From: Bacteroides fragilis
GTDB lineage: Bacteria > Bacillota > Clostridia > Lachnospirales > Lachnospiraceae
NCBI GenBank assembly: GCA_023664485.1
Contig: JAMPFK010000002.1
Span: 1-64,000 of the forward strand
Direction: 5' to 3'
DNA: 64,000 bases
Made by a program: the position numbers and the translations under genes. Positions 51,789 to 61,108 of the stretch are shown piece by piece; the first letter of the stretch is position 1, and every line of letters starts with the position of its first letter. The notes beneath the pieces are model-generated. The model saw only the letters and a list, made by a program, of their open reading frames with translations. It searched no databases and had not been told where the DNA came from.

Positions 51789-54151
51789 TGAAATTTCCGG
51801 GCCAGCTGGTGTTTGGACTGGATATCGGGACAAGAAGTATTGTGGGAACGGTAGGATACAAAACGGGAGAGCGGTTTCATGTAGTGTCTCAATGCATCAG
51901 AGAGCATGACACGCGCGCCATGCTGGACGGACAGATTCACGATATTCATAAGGTAGGCGCGGCGATTAACGAAGTGAAGCTCCGTCTGGAGGAAAAAACC
52001 GGCAGGAAGCTCAAGGATGTCTGTATCGCCGCGGCGGGTCGCGTACTGCGGACGATTACAACCCATGTGGAGCAGGAGTTTCCCGGCGATAAGGAAATCG
52101 AAGGAGAAGACATCTATGCGCTGGATTCCAGAGGCGTTGAAAAAGCGTATGAAGAATTTCTGGAAACGAACGATATGGAAATAAAATTTTACTGTGTCGG
52201 ATATTCCGTCGTGCGTTATTATATGAACCGTTATCCCATCAGCAATCTGGAAGGCCATAAGGCTGGCACGATCGGCGCGGATATCATCGCGACGTTTCTG
52301 CCGGACGATGTTGTGGACGGTCTGTATAAGGCGGTGGGCCTTGCGGGGCTCGAAGTGGTCAATCTGACGCTGGAGCCGATCGCGGCGATTCAGGTCGCGA
52401 TTCCGGAGATGTATCGGATGCTGAATATCGCGCTCGTGGATGTAGGAGCGGGCACCTCGGATATCTCCATTACGAAGGATGGCAGTATCATTGCATACGG
52501 CATGATTCCGATTGCCGGCGATGCGCTTACGGAAGTCATCGCAAAACATTGCCTCGTGGATTTTAAGACCGCGGAGAAGATCAAACGGGCGGCGGGAGAA
52601 AAGGAAAGCGTCGAATATAAAGATATCATGGGCCTGACCCAGACCATTTCCCGCGAAAAGATTGCGGAGGTCGCCCGGCCCGTCATTCAGGATATGACGA
52701 AACGGGTCGCTGATAAAATTAAGGAGCTGAACGGCGATAAATCGGTCAGCGCGGTATTTGTTGTCGGCGGCGGAGGAAGGCTGCAGGGATATACGGAAAG
52801 TCTGGCAGAAGAGCTGGACATACAGAAGGAAAGAGTGGCGGTGCGCGGCGAAGAGGTCATGCAGCAGATCGTCTTCTATGAGGAAGATGCGAGAAAGGAT
52901 TCCCTGATGGTGACGCCCATCGGCATTTGTCTGAGTTTTTATGAGCAGAGCAATAATTTTGTTTTCGTTTATTTCAACGGCCAGAGGATCAAGCTTTATG
53001 ATAATAATAAACTGGCGGTGGTTGACGCCGCCATGCAGGCGGAATTTACAAATGACGGACTTTTTCCAAAAAGAGGAAAAGAATTGAATTATTTCGTCAA
53101 TGGCAAGCCGCGCATCACGAGAGGAATGCCCGGCGAGGCCGCGATTATCCGGGTAAACGGTCAGGACGCCGATATTTATACGCCGATTCATGCCAACGAC
53201 CAGATAAGGGTCATCGAATCGACCGCGGGAGAACCGGCCGCGCTGGACATTAACCAGCTGCCGGAATATGGCGCCGTTATGTCAGTCGAAGTAAATGAGC
53301 AGAAAGTGGAGCTGCCAAAATTCGCGATGGTGAACGGAACGCTTCAGTCGGGATATTATGGTATTCAGGAAAACGATTCTATCGAATTCCGGAATTATTA
53401 TACGGTTCGGCAGATTGCCGAGTTCATGGATGTTATTATCAATCAGGATATGAATATTTATGTGAATAATAAGCTGGCGGATATGGATACGAAGGTATAT
53501 GAAAACTTTGCCATTATCTGGACGATGGAAGAATTGCAGTTGTCCGACCGGGATATTTATGGGAGCGGTGCGCCGGATACCTATGCGAACCTGCCGGAAG
53601 ACGACGGCAGTTATGTAAAGAGCGAGCCTAAGAAGAGCGAAAACCCGTTCGCGGATCCGTCATCCGGAACACAGGAGAGAATGCCTGCGGCCGGGATGGA
53701 GGAAAGCGAGGCGGGAACGGCCCTGGCGCCGGAGGCCGGGGATTTGCCTGCGGAAACAATTTCCGCCGGGGTGCAGGCGCCGTCCGGGGCTGCAGCTTCG
53801 GCAGGATTTACTGAATCATCCGGAACGGCGCCCGCCGCGGCCGCCGTTCCGTCCGGGACTGCGTCCTCTTCCCGGACGCCCGTTTCATCTGGCCCGGAGG
53901 CCGCTCCCGAAGCGGCGTCTCCCGGCGGAACAGACGGCATTCCGATGGCAATTCAGGTCATGGTAAATGGTGCGCCGGTCCGGCTGGAAGGGAAAACGGG
54001 ATATATTTTTGTAGATGTATTCGATTACATAAATTTCGATTTGTCCGTTCCGCAGGGCAGCGGCATCGCCACGGAATTAAACGGCAGAAACGCGCAGTAT
54101 ATGGAGCCGATCCACAGCGGCGATGTGATAAAAATCTATTGGAAAGACTGA
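51776..54151 (+). CDS. Large FtsA-like protein with beta-grasp-like C-terminal repeats
   Basis: 791 residues. The first ~380 are an actin-like FtsA/PilM domain (phosphate loops FGLDIGTRS and VDVGAGTSDIS, VVGGGGRLQG). Then come repeated VNG-containing modules (about 435-485 and 720-791, sharing NG, PIH, GD/ND and I-I/V pattern), an Ala/Ser/Pro/Gly-rich linker (about 600-720), and no amphipathic membrane tail. Annotated relatives are called FtsA; whether it works in division is unknown. GTG start fixed by GGAGG 7 bases upstream, coupled to coaE. Confidence 0.85.
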   Translation: MSEMMKFPGQLVFGLDIGTRSIVGTVGYKTGERFHVVSQCIREHDTRAMLDGQIHDIHKVGAAINEVKLRLEEKTGRKLKDVCIAAAGRVLRTITTHVEQEFPGDKEIEGEDIYALDSRGVEKAYEEFLETNDMEIKFYCVGYSVVRYYMNRYPISNLEGHKAGTIGADIIATFLPDDVVDGLYKAVGLAGLEVVNLTLEPIAAIQVAIPEMYRMLNIALVDVGAGTSDISITKDGSIIAYGMIPIAGDALTEVIAKHCLVDFKTAEKIKRAAGEKESVEYKDIMGLTQTISREKIAEVARPVIQDMTKRVADKIKELNGDKSVSAVFVVGGGGRLQGYTESLAEELDIQKERVAVRGEEVMQQIVFYEEDARKDSLMVTPIGICLSFYEQSNNFVFVYFNGQRIKLYDNNKLAVVDAAMQAEFTNDGLFPKRGKELNYFVNGKPRITRGMPGEAAIIRVNGQDADIYTPIHANDQIRVIESTAGEPAALDINQLPEYGAVMSVEVNEQKVELPKFAMVNGTLQSGYYGIQENDSIEFRNYYTVRQIAEFMDVIINQDMNIYVNNKLADMDTKVYENFAIIWTMEELQLSDRDIYGSGAPDTYANLPEDDGSYVKSEPKKSENPFADPSSGTQERMPAAGMEESEAGTALAPEAGDLPAETISAGVQAPSGAAASAGFTESSGTAPAAAAVPSGTASSSRTPVSSGPEAAPEAASPGGTDGIPMAIQVMVNGAPVRLEGKTGYIFVDVFDYINFDLSVPQGSGIATELNGRNAQYMEPIHSGDVIKIYWKD

Positions 54152-54158
54152 AATACTT

Positions 54159-54956
54159 ATGAGACTATGCAGTATAGCGAGCGGCAGCAGCGGGAATTGT
54201 ATTTATGCCGGATCCGATGCGACGCATCTTCTGATCGATGCGGGTATCAGCGGCAGACGTATTGAAGAAGGCGCCGCTGCGCTCGGTTTAAAACTATCGG
54301 AAATAGACGGCATTTTGATTACCCATGAACACACGGACCATATAAGCGGGCTCGGCGTTCTTGCGAGAAAATACGGAATCCCCATTTACGGGACGCCAGG
54401 GACAATTCAGGCCATCCGGCAGACGGCTTCTCTTGGGAAAATAGACGATGCGCTTTTTCACTGCATCAATGCCGACGAAAAATTTGTGATTAAAGATATG
54501 GCGTTATATCCGATGCGGACTTCCCACGATGCGGCGGAGCCCGTGGCATACCGCCTCAGTCACGATAAAAAGAAAATCGGCATTATTACGGATCTCGGCT
54601 GTTATAATGACTATACGGTCGCCTGCCTGCAGGATCTGGATGTCCTGTATCTGGAAGCGAATCATGATGTCAATATGCTTCAGACCGGTCCATATCCCTA
54701 TTATCTGAAGCAGCGTATTCTGAGCGAAAGAGGGCATTTGTCCAACGAGGCGTCGGGAAGGCTGCTGTGCCGTCTGCTGAACGACCATCTGCAGGCGGTC
54801 GTGCTTGGGCATTTAAGCAAAGAAAATAACCTGCCGGAGCTTGCCTATGAGACCGTCCGGGTGGAAATCATGATGTCGGATACGGCGTATCAGGCGGACG
54901 ATTTTCCGATTTATGTCGCCAAAAGAAGCGAAGTGTCTGAGATGATCGAATTATAA
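54159..54956 (+). CDS. walJ: MBL-fold metallohydrolase WalJ/YycJ
   Basis: 265 residues. Metallo-beta-lactamase fold with THEHTDHISG, an Asp in LTD/ITDLG, and a late GHLSKEN. In Bacillus and Streptococcus WalJ (YycJ) sits with the WalRK genes and is a 5'-exonuclease; here it follows the FtsA-like gene by 7 bp instead. Confidence 0.9.
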   Translation: MRLCSIASGSSGNCIYAGSDATHLLIDAGISGRRIEEGAAALGLKLSEIDGILITHEHTDHISGLGVLARKYGIPIYGTPGTIQAIRQTASLGKIDDALFHCINADEKFVIKDMALYPMRTSHDAAEPVAYRLSHDKKKIGIITDLGCYNDYTVACLQDLDVLYLEANHDVNMLQTGPYPYYLKQRILSERGHLSNEASGRLLCRLLNDHLQAVVLGHLSKENNLPELAYETVRVEIMMSDTAYQADDFPIYVAKRSEVSEMIEL

Positions 54957-54977
54957 AAGAAAGGACAGCCTGTAAAC

Positions 54978-55250
54978 ATGAAAAAAACAATTATCACAGT
55001 GGTAGGAAAAGATACGGTGGGTATTATAGCGAGGGTATGTACTTATCTGGCGGACAATCAGATCAACATTCTGGACATTTCGCAGACTATCGTGCAGGAT
55101 TATTTCAATATGATGATGATCGTGGATACGAATCATACGCCGAAGGAATTCGGCGTTATCGTGGAAGAGCTGGATAGACTGGGAGAGAGCATCGGCGTGA
55201 TCATCAAGTGCCAGAAAGAAGAAATTTTCAATCAGATGCACAGAATATAG
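54978..55250 (+). CDS. ACT-domain protein (UPF0237)
   Basis: 90 residues forming a single ACT domain with GKDTVGIIARV and NILDISQTI. Probably a small-molecule sensor. Conserved directly before the PFL/DUF711 gene, as here (47 bp apart). AAAGG lies 13 bases before the ATG, long spacing. Confidence 0.92.
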   Translation: MKKTIITVVGKDTVGIIARVCTYLADNQINILDISQTIVQDYFNMMMIVDTNHTPKEFGVIVEELDRLGESIGVIIKCQKEEIFNQMHRI

Positions 55251-55297
55251 TCATGCGGCGGGCGGCCTCGGACGTGGGCAGAAGGGAAGAAAGTACA

Positions 55298-56662
55298 TTG
55301 ATCAATATATTTGAAGTGGCGGAAACGAATGAGATGATCGAGAAGGAAAATCTGGATGTGCGGACAATTACGCTTGGCATCAGCCTGCTCGACTGCATCG
55401 ACTCAGATCTGCATAAATTAAACGAAAAGATATATCATAAAATATATGAGGCATCGAAAAATCTTGTGGCGACGGGAGAGCAGATTTCCAGAGAATACGG
55501 GATTCCTATCGTCAATAAGCGGATTTCTGTGACGCCGATCGCCCTTGTGGGCGGCGCTGCCTGCCGGACGGAAGCGGATTTTGTGACGCTCGCCTGTACG
55601 CTCGATAAGGCGGCGCATGAAGCCGGCGTGAATTTTATCGGCGGTTATTCCGCGCTCGTATCGAAAGGGATCACGGGGGCGGACGAACTGCTGATCCGTT
55701 CGATTCCGAAAGCGCTTTCCGTTACAGAGCGGGTATGCAGTTCCGTCAATGTCGGTTCTACGAAAACAGGCATCAATATGGATGCCGTAAAACTTTCGGG
55801 CGAGATCATCAAACGGACGGCGGAAGCGACGAAAGAGACGGATTCCTCAGGCTGCGCCAGGCTCGTTATTTTCTGCAATGCGCCGGACGATAATCCGTTC
55901 ATGGCAGGCGCTTTTCATGGAGTAACGGAGGCTGATAAAATTATCAATATAGGCGTCAGCGGGCCGGGCGTTGTAAAGACGGCGCTTGAAAAGGTTCGTG
56001 GAGAGAATTTTGAAACGCTTTGCGAAACGATTAAGAAAACGGCTTTTAAAGTAACCCGCGTAGGACAGCTCGTTGCTAAAGAGGCTTCCAGGCGGCTGCA
56101 GGTTCCGTTTGGCATCGTAGACCTGTCTCTTGCGCCGACGCCGGCAATCGGGGACAGTGTGGCGGATATTCTGTGCGAGATCGGCCTGGAGCATGCGGGG
56201 GCGCCCGGAACGACGGCGGCGCTCGCTTTGCTGAACGACCAGGTAAAAAAAGGCGGCGTGATGGCATCCTCTTATGTAGGGGGACTGAGCGGCGCGTTCA
56301 TTCCCGTCAGCGAAGACCAGGGAATGATAGATGCCGTGAGCGCGGGGGCGCTGACGCTGGAAAAACTGGAGGCGATGACCTGTGTATGTTCCGTGGGGCT
56401 CGATATGATCGCGATTCCGGGGGATACGAAGGAAACGACGATTTCCGGTATCATTGCCGATGAAATGGCCATCGGCATGGTCAATCAGAAAACAACGGCG
56501 GTCCGCCTGATTCCGGTCATCGGAAAAGGCGTGGGAGAGACGGTGGAGTTCGGCGGCCTGCTCGGCTATGCACCGATCATGCCGGTCAATCAGTTCTCCT
56601 GCGACGCTTTTGTGAACCGCGGCGGCAGGATTCCGGCGCCGATTCACAGCTTTAAGAATTAA
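55298..56662 (+). CDS. PFL-family protein (DUF711/UPF0210)
   Basis: 454 residues from a TTG at 55298, chosen because the family starts at (M/L)INIFEV; an ATG at 55253 is the alternative. Conserved NLDVRTITLGISLLDC opening, GGYSALVSKG, and GAPGTTAALALLND. Fold related to pyruvate formate-lyase barrels; function unknown. Paired with the ACT-domain gene in many Firmicutes and archaea. Confidence 0.88.
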   Translation: MINIFEVAETNEMIEKENLDVRTITLGISLLDCIDSDLHKLNEKIYHKIYEASKNLVATGEQISREYGIPIVNKRISVTPIALVGGAACRTEADFVTLACTLDKAAHEAGVNFIGGYSALVSKGITGADELLIRSIPKALSVTERVCSSVNVGSTKTGINMDAVKLSGEIIKRTAEATKETDSSGCARLVIFCNAPDDNPFMAGAFHGVTEADKIINIGVSGPGVVKTALEKVRGENFETLCETIKKTAFKVTRVGQLVAKEASRRLQVPFGIVDLSLAPTPAIGDSVADILCEIGLEHAGAPGTTAALALLNDQVKKGGVMASSYVGGLSGAFIPVSEDQGMIDAVSAGALTLEKLEAMTCVCSVGLDMIAIPGDTKETTISGIIADEMAIGMVNQKTTAVRLIPVIGKGVGETVEFGGLLGYAPIMPVNQFSCDAFVNRGGRIPAPIHSFKN

Positions 56663-56707
56663 GAGCCGGCCGGGAAAGGCAGTATGGAGGCAGAAAGGCA
56701 GTTATAA

Positions 56708-58090
56708 ATGGCCGAAAAGAGTTCAAAGACGAAAACACACAAGATGACAGAGGGGAATCCGTTTCGCACGATTCTCCTTTTTGCGGTGCCGATGATCTTA
56801 TCCAATCTTTTTCAGCAGCTCTATAATGTCATCGATACGATTATCGTCGGCAAAAGGCTTGGAACGGAGGCACTGGCGGCGGTCGGAAGCGCAAGCAGCA
56901 TTACGGCGGTGTTCGTACAGCTCGCGACGGGACTGGCGCTTGGCGGCTCCATCGTTATCGCGCAGTATTTCGGGGCCGGAAAAACGGAAAAGATCTGGCA
57001 GAGCATGTCCACTTCCGTTCTTTTTTCTGCAGGCGTCGCGTTCGTATCAACGGTGGGTATCTGGATCGGAGCGGGGCCGCTTCTGCGGCTTGTCAATACG
57101 CCGGAAGAAATTACCGGGATGGGAGTCAGTTATCTGCGGTTCTACTTTCTGGGCTGTGTGCCGATTTTCGTCTATAATGCGCTGAACGGCGTTTATGTGG
57201 CGCTGGGGGATTCCAGGACGCCGCTGAAATTTCTGGTGGTATCCTCAATTCTCAATGTGTTTCTGGATCTGCTCTTTCTCATCGTGCTGCATGGGGGTGT
57301 CGGCGGTGCGGCGCTTGCCACGGCGATCTCACAGTTTTCGGCCGCGGCGCTCGCCATCGTGGAGATGCCGAAACTGTTGAAAGAATTTGAGCGGGACAGG
57401 TCGGATTCCCTGTTTGATAGAGCGTTGTTATTCACGATGCTGCGTTTTGCGCTGCCATCGGCGCTTCAGCAGTCCATCGTGTCAGTGGGCTCCGTTATCG
57501 TGCAGGCGGCGATTAACAGTTTTGGCCCGGCGGTCATCGCGGGGAGCGCGGCGGCGTCCAAAGTCATTAATCTGGCGACGGCGGTTCCCATCAATTACAG
57601 CAACGCTTATGCGAATTATGTAGGACAGAATATCGGGGCATGCAGGGAAGAGCGTATACAGCCGGGGCTTTTGGCATCCATTTTGAGCTGCGGCGGGCTT
57701 TCGCTTTTTTTGACGTCTGTTTTTGAGATTTTTCCGAATCAGATCATCCGGCTTTTTATAGAAGAAACAGAAAGCGATCTGGATCAGGTTATTGCGGTGG
57801 GCGCCGCTTATATCAGAGTTGTAGGCGCGTTCCTCGTCGTATTTTCTACCTTTATGCTTGTGAAAGCGACTTTTAAAGGAAGCGGGGATATGAGCTGGTT
57901 CATTCTGACAACGCTGCTCAGTTTTTTTATCCGGCTGTTCTTAACGGTCGGCTTTGCGCAGGTCGTCGGTGTGGAGATCATCTGGTGGGCCTTCTGCGCG
58001 GGATGGACGATCGCGCTGTTTGTCGCCGCCGCCAGATATTTTCAGGGCGGCTGGCGGAGGAAGCGCATTACTTCCGCAGATGATTCTTGA
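56708..58090 (+). CDS. MATE-family multidrug efflux transporter
   Basis: 460 residues, twelve predicted membrane helices in two homologous halves, opening with a cytoplasmic Lys-rich tail and IPMILSNLFQQLYN-like first helix (LFAVPMILSNLF). Exports cationic drugs or metabolites using Na+ or H+. AAAGG-type site 9 bases before the ATG. The 3' end overlaps the minus-strand DtxR gene by 23 bp. Confidence 0.93.
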   Translation: MAEKSSKTKTHKMTEGNPFRTILLFAVPMILSNLFQQLYNVIDTIIVGKRLGTEALAAVGSASSITAVFVQLATGLALGGSIVIAQYFGAGKTEKIWQSMSTSVLFSAGVAFVSTVGIWIGAGPLLRLVNTPEEITGMGVSYLRFYFLGCVPIFVYNALNGVYVALGDSRTPLKFLVVSSILNVFLDLLFLIVLHGGVGGAALATAISQFSAAALAIVEMPKLLKEFERDRSDSLFDRALLFTMLRFALPSALQQSIVSVGSVIVQAAINSFGPAVIAGSAAASKVINLATAVPINYSNAYANYVGQNIGACREERIQPGLLASILSCGGLSLFLTSVFEIFPNQIIRLFIEETESDLDQVIAVGAAYIRVVGAFLVVFSTFMLVKATFKGSGDMSWFILTTLLSFFIRLFLTVGFAQVVGVEIIWWAFCAGWTIALFVAAARYFQGGWRRKRITSADDS

Positions 58091-58430
58091 TCGCCTCAAA
58101 GCTTTCCTTGCTGATGACGTGTTCCATTTTACAGGCGTCTTCTACGGCGGTCTTTTCGTTGACGCCAAGCTCTATCAGCCAGTGGGAGAGGAGCAGATGG
58201 CGTTCATACATGGTCTCTGCGATCTGCCTCCCGGCGTCAGTCAGCGTGATAAAACCGTTGTCATCCACACGGATATAACCGTTTTCGCGCAGGTTCTTCA
58301 TAGCGACGCTGACGCTCGGTTTTTTAAATTCCAGCTCATGGGCGATGTCGATGGAACGGACATTGCCTTTTTTCTGTCCAAGCATTAAAATAGTTTCCAG
58401 ATAATTTTCGGCTGATTCCTGTATTTTCAA
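58068..58430 (-). CDS. DtxR/MntR-family metal-dependent repressor
   Basis: 120 residues: winged helix (KKPSVSVAMKNLRENGYI) and dimerisation domain with metal ligands suggested by RHLLLSHW and DACKMEH (Cys, Glu, His as in DtxR rather than MntR). Lacks the SH3-like domain of full DtxR. Probably iron- or manganese-responsive. TTG start with GGAGG 7 bases upstream. It follows the PRPP synthetase gene by 32 bp and may share its transcript. Confidence 0.88.
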   Translation of the reverse strand: MKIQESAENYLETILMLGQKKGNVRSIDIAHELEFKKPSVSVAMKNLRENGYIRVDDNGFITLTDAGRQIAETMYERHLLLSHWLIELGVNEKTAVEDACKMEHVISKESFEAIKNHLRK

Positions 58431-58462
58431 GATGATACCTCCGTATTGCGGGCTGATGGGGA

Positions 58463-59656
58463 TTAGCCGTCCAGCGCATCCTCTTCCCGGTTGTTATATT
58501 TCGCCAGAATCGTGTGGATTTTCTCCGTCGGCGTATAAATATTCGACATAGAAGCGTCGTGGTTCATAAAGTTGATGATAGAAGCGATGAATTTGCTCAT
58601 ATCCGCCTCCTGATAGTAGGGTTTTTTCCGCAGCTTGGGCGGCTGATAGCAGAGGTTCGTCGTAATGATGCGGTCAAAATAGCATTGTTCGTAAGCCTTG
58701 TCGAAGGCGTCCAGACCATCCGTAAAAAGACCGAAGGTGCAGCAGATGAAAACGCGTTTCGCATTCATTTTTTTCAGTTGTTTGGCGGTATCGATCATAC
58801 TGCCGCCGGAAGAAATCATATCGTCGATGATGATGACGTCCTTCCCGTCGATGTTGTCCCCCAGGAATTCATGCGCGACGATGGGGTTCTTGCCGTTTAC
58901 GATGGTGGAGTAGTCGCGGCGTTTATAAAACATTCCCGTATCGACGCCGAGCACGTTCGCGAAATACACGGCCCTGTCGAGAGCGCCCTCGTCCGGGCTG
59001 ATGACTGTCGTATGCTCTTTGTCGATGAGCAGATCGCCGGTCGTATGGAGCAGCGCGCTCATGAACTGATAATGCGGCGTATAGTTATCGAAGCCTTTGA
59101 TCGGAACGGAGTTCTGGACTCTTGGGTCATGGGCGTCGAAGGTAATAAAATTGGAAACGCCCATAGTCATCAGTTCCTCGATCGCATAAGCGCAGTCTAA
59201 CGATTCCCGGCCGCTCCTTTTATGCTGCCTGCCCTCATAGAGATAAGGCATGATGACATTGACGCGGTGGGCCTTGCCGTTGATCGCGGCAATGATTCTT
59301 TTTAAATCCTGATAGTGGTCGTCGGGCGACATATGGTTCGTAAATCCATTTATGGAATAGGTGATGCTGTGGTTACAGACATCTGTGAGAATGAAAATAT
59401 CTTTCCCCCTGACGGAAGTATCAAGAACCGCTTTTCCCTCGCCGCTGCCAAAACGGGGACAATCCACTCTGATCAGATAGTTGTCCTCCATGTAGCCGTA
59501 GAAAGCGGGGTCATTTTTGAAGCTGTTATCCAGATTCTGCCGGAATTCGACCAGATGGCCGTTGATTTTCTGAGCCAGTGGAAAAGCGGCCTCGGTTGAA
59601 AGGATCATAATCGGAGCAACAGGCATGGCTGTCTTTAGTTGTTCTATATTCGGCAT
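58463..59656 (-). CDS. prs: Ribose-phosphate pyrophosphokinase, long form
   Basis: 397 residues versus about 315 for common Prs. PRPP-binding DDMISSGG (278-285), ribose-5-phosphate/ATP loops around FDAHDPRVQN (173-182) and SPDEGALDRA. Makes PRPP for nucleotides, His and Trp. Extra length lies mainly in the first half. ATG 59656 has GGAG 6 bases upstream; a TTG four codons earlier overlaps that site. Strong promoter at 59693-59721. Confidence 0.92.
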   Translation of the reverse strand: MPNIEQLKTAMPVAPIMILSTEAAFPLAQKINGHLVEFRQNLDNSFKNDPAFYGYMEDNYLIRVDCPRFGSGEGKAVLDTSVRGKDIFILTDVCNHSITYSINGFTNHMSPDDHYQDLKRIIAAINGKAHRVNVIMPYLYEGRQHKRSGRESLDCAYAIEELMTMGVSNFITFDAHDPRVQNSVPIKGFDNYTPHYQFMSALLHTTGDLLIDKEHTTVISPDEGALDRAVYFANVLGVDTGMFYKRRDYSTIVNGKNPIVAHEFLGDNIDGKDVIIIDDMISSGGSMIDTAKQLKKMNAKRVFICCTFGLFTDGLDAFDKAYEQCYFDRIITTNLCYQPPKLRKKPYYQEADMSKFIASIINFMNHDASMSNIYTPTEKIHTILAKYNNREEDALDG

Positions 59657-59692
59657 AATATTCTCCAATCCGTAAAAAAATATCTCACTTTC

Positions 59693-59721
59693 TTTATATC
59701 ATTATGCTAGTGACACGTCAA
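59693..59721 (-). promoter_or_regulatory. Promoter of the prs-dtxR transcript
   Basis: Minus strand TTGACG (59716-59721), 17 bases, TATAAA (59693-59698). A weaker plus-strand candidate (GTGACA 59710-59715, TAAGAT 59733-59738) could serve the DUF512 gene. Confidence 0.75.
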
Positions 59722-59771
59722 GAAATTTCTAGTAAGATTATAAGAGAAGATTGAAAAAACGGAGAGCGGCG

Positions 59772-61106
59772 ATGAAACAGACGGAACATATTATCAGGGC
59801 GGTTTTAAAAGATTCGATTGCTGGAGAGATGGGAATCGAGCCGGGAGACGCGCTTCTTGCGGTCAACGGGCAGAGCGTTGCGGATATTTTTGATTTCCAG
59901 TATCTGATGCAGGATGAATCTGTAGAAGTGCTGATCCGCAAGCCGGACGGCGAGGAGTGGCTTCTGGAAATCGATAAGGATTATGAGGAAGATCTGGGCG
60001 TGGAATTTGAGAACGGTCTGATGGACGATTACCGTTCCTGCCATAATAAATGTATCTTCTGCTTTATCGACCAGATGCCGAAAGGAATGCGGGAAACGCT
60101 GTATTTTAAAGACGACGACTCCCGGCTTTCCTTTCTGCAGGGAAATTATGTGACGCTGACCAATATGTCCGACGGGGATATCGAAAGGATCGTCCGCTAT
60201 CATTTGTCGCCGATCAACATTTCCTTTCAGACGACGAACCCGGAACTCCGCTGTAAGATGCTCAATAACCGGTTCGCCGGAAAAGCGCTCGAACAGGTAA
60301 AAAAGCTCTGTGATGCGGGGATTGCCATGAACGGGCAGATCGTTCTTTGTAAAGGCGTCAATGACGGCGGGGAGCTGGAAAGAAGCATTTCCGATCTGAC
60401 GGCCTATCTGCCGCATCTGGAGAGCGTATCGGTGGTGCCCGTCGGATTAACCAGATTCCGGGACGGCCTGTATCCGCTCGTGCCTTTTGAAAAAGAAGAC
60501 GCGGCGGAGGTGCTCGACTGCATTCATCGATGGCAGAGGGAGCTTTTTCCAAAGTACGGCCTGCATTTTGTCCACGCTTCCGACGAATGGTATATTCTGG
60601 CGGAACAGGAGCTGCCGGAAGAGGAACGCTATGACGGCTATCTGCAGCTGGAGAACGGCGTCGGTATGCTGCGGCTTCTGCTGAACGAATTTGAGGAGGC
60701 CATGGGCAAACTGCCGTCCGCAGAGGGATTTCCGGGAGGAAGCGAAGAATTGTCTCTCGTGACGGGCAAACTGGCCTTTCCCTATATTCAACGGATGGCG
60801 GATCGTATGATGCGGCGTTTTAATGGACTGTCGATTCATGTTTATGCTATTGCGAACCATTTTTTCGGCGAGCAGATTACCGTATCAGGGCTTTTGACAG
60901 GACAGGATATTATCGCGCAGTTACGGGGAAAAAAGCTCGGAGAGCGCATTCTTCTGCCGCAGAACGTGCTTCGCAGCGGAGAGGATTATTTTTTGGACGA
61001 TATCACCCTGGAAGAGATGGAAAAAGCTTTACAAGTGAAGGTAGATATTGTAAAATCAAGCGGATATGAGTTTGTGAACAGGATTTTAAAACGAGACGAG
61101 GAGTAA
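59772..61106 (+). CDS. DUF512 radical SAM-like protein with PDZ-like N-terminus
   Basis: 444 residues. N-terminal PDZ-like module (to about residue 70), radical SAM-type cluster Cys90, Cys94, Cys97 (CHNKCIFC), then DUF512. The family is conserved next to der in Clostridia; its substrate is unknown. I use the ATG at 59772 (GGAG 7 bases upstream) rather than an in-frame codon seven residues earlier. Only 2 bp separate it from der. Confidence 0.9.
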   Translation: MKQTEHIIRAVLKDSIAGEMGIEPGDALLAVNGQSVADIFDFQYLMQDESVEVLIRKPDGEEWLLEIDKDYEEDLGVEFENGLMDDYRSCHNKCIFCFIDQMPKGMRETLYFKDDDSRLSFLQGNYVTLTNMSDGDIERIVRYHLSPINISFQTTNPELRCKMLNNRFAGKALEQVKKLCDAGIAMNGQIVLCKGVNDGGELERSISDLTAYLPHLESVSVVPVGLTRFRDGLYPLVPFEKEDAAEVLDCIHRWQRELFPKYGLHFVHASDEWYILAEQELPEEERYDGYLQLENGVGMLRLLLNEFEEAMGKLPSAEGFPGGSEELSLVTGKLAFPYIQRMADRMMRRFNGLSIHVYAIANHFFGEQITVSGLLTGQDIIAQLRGKKLGERILLPQNVLRSGEDYFLDDITLEEMEKALQVKVDIVKSSGYEFVNRILKRDEE

Positions 61107-61108
61107 TT

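Noticed and set aside
51779..53191. Long minus-strand ORF of 470 codons opposite the FtsA-like gene
   Set aside because: Antisense shadow of a conserved protein; Arg/His/Ile-rich composition and no start signals.
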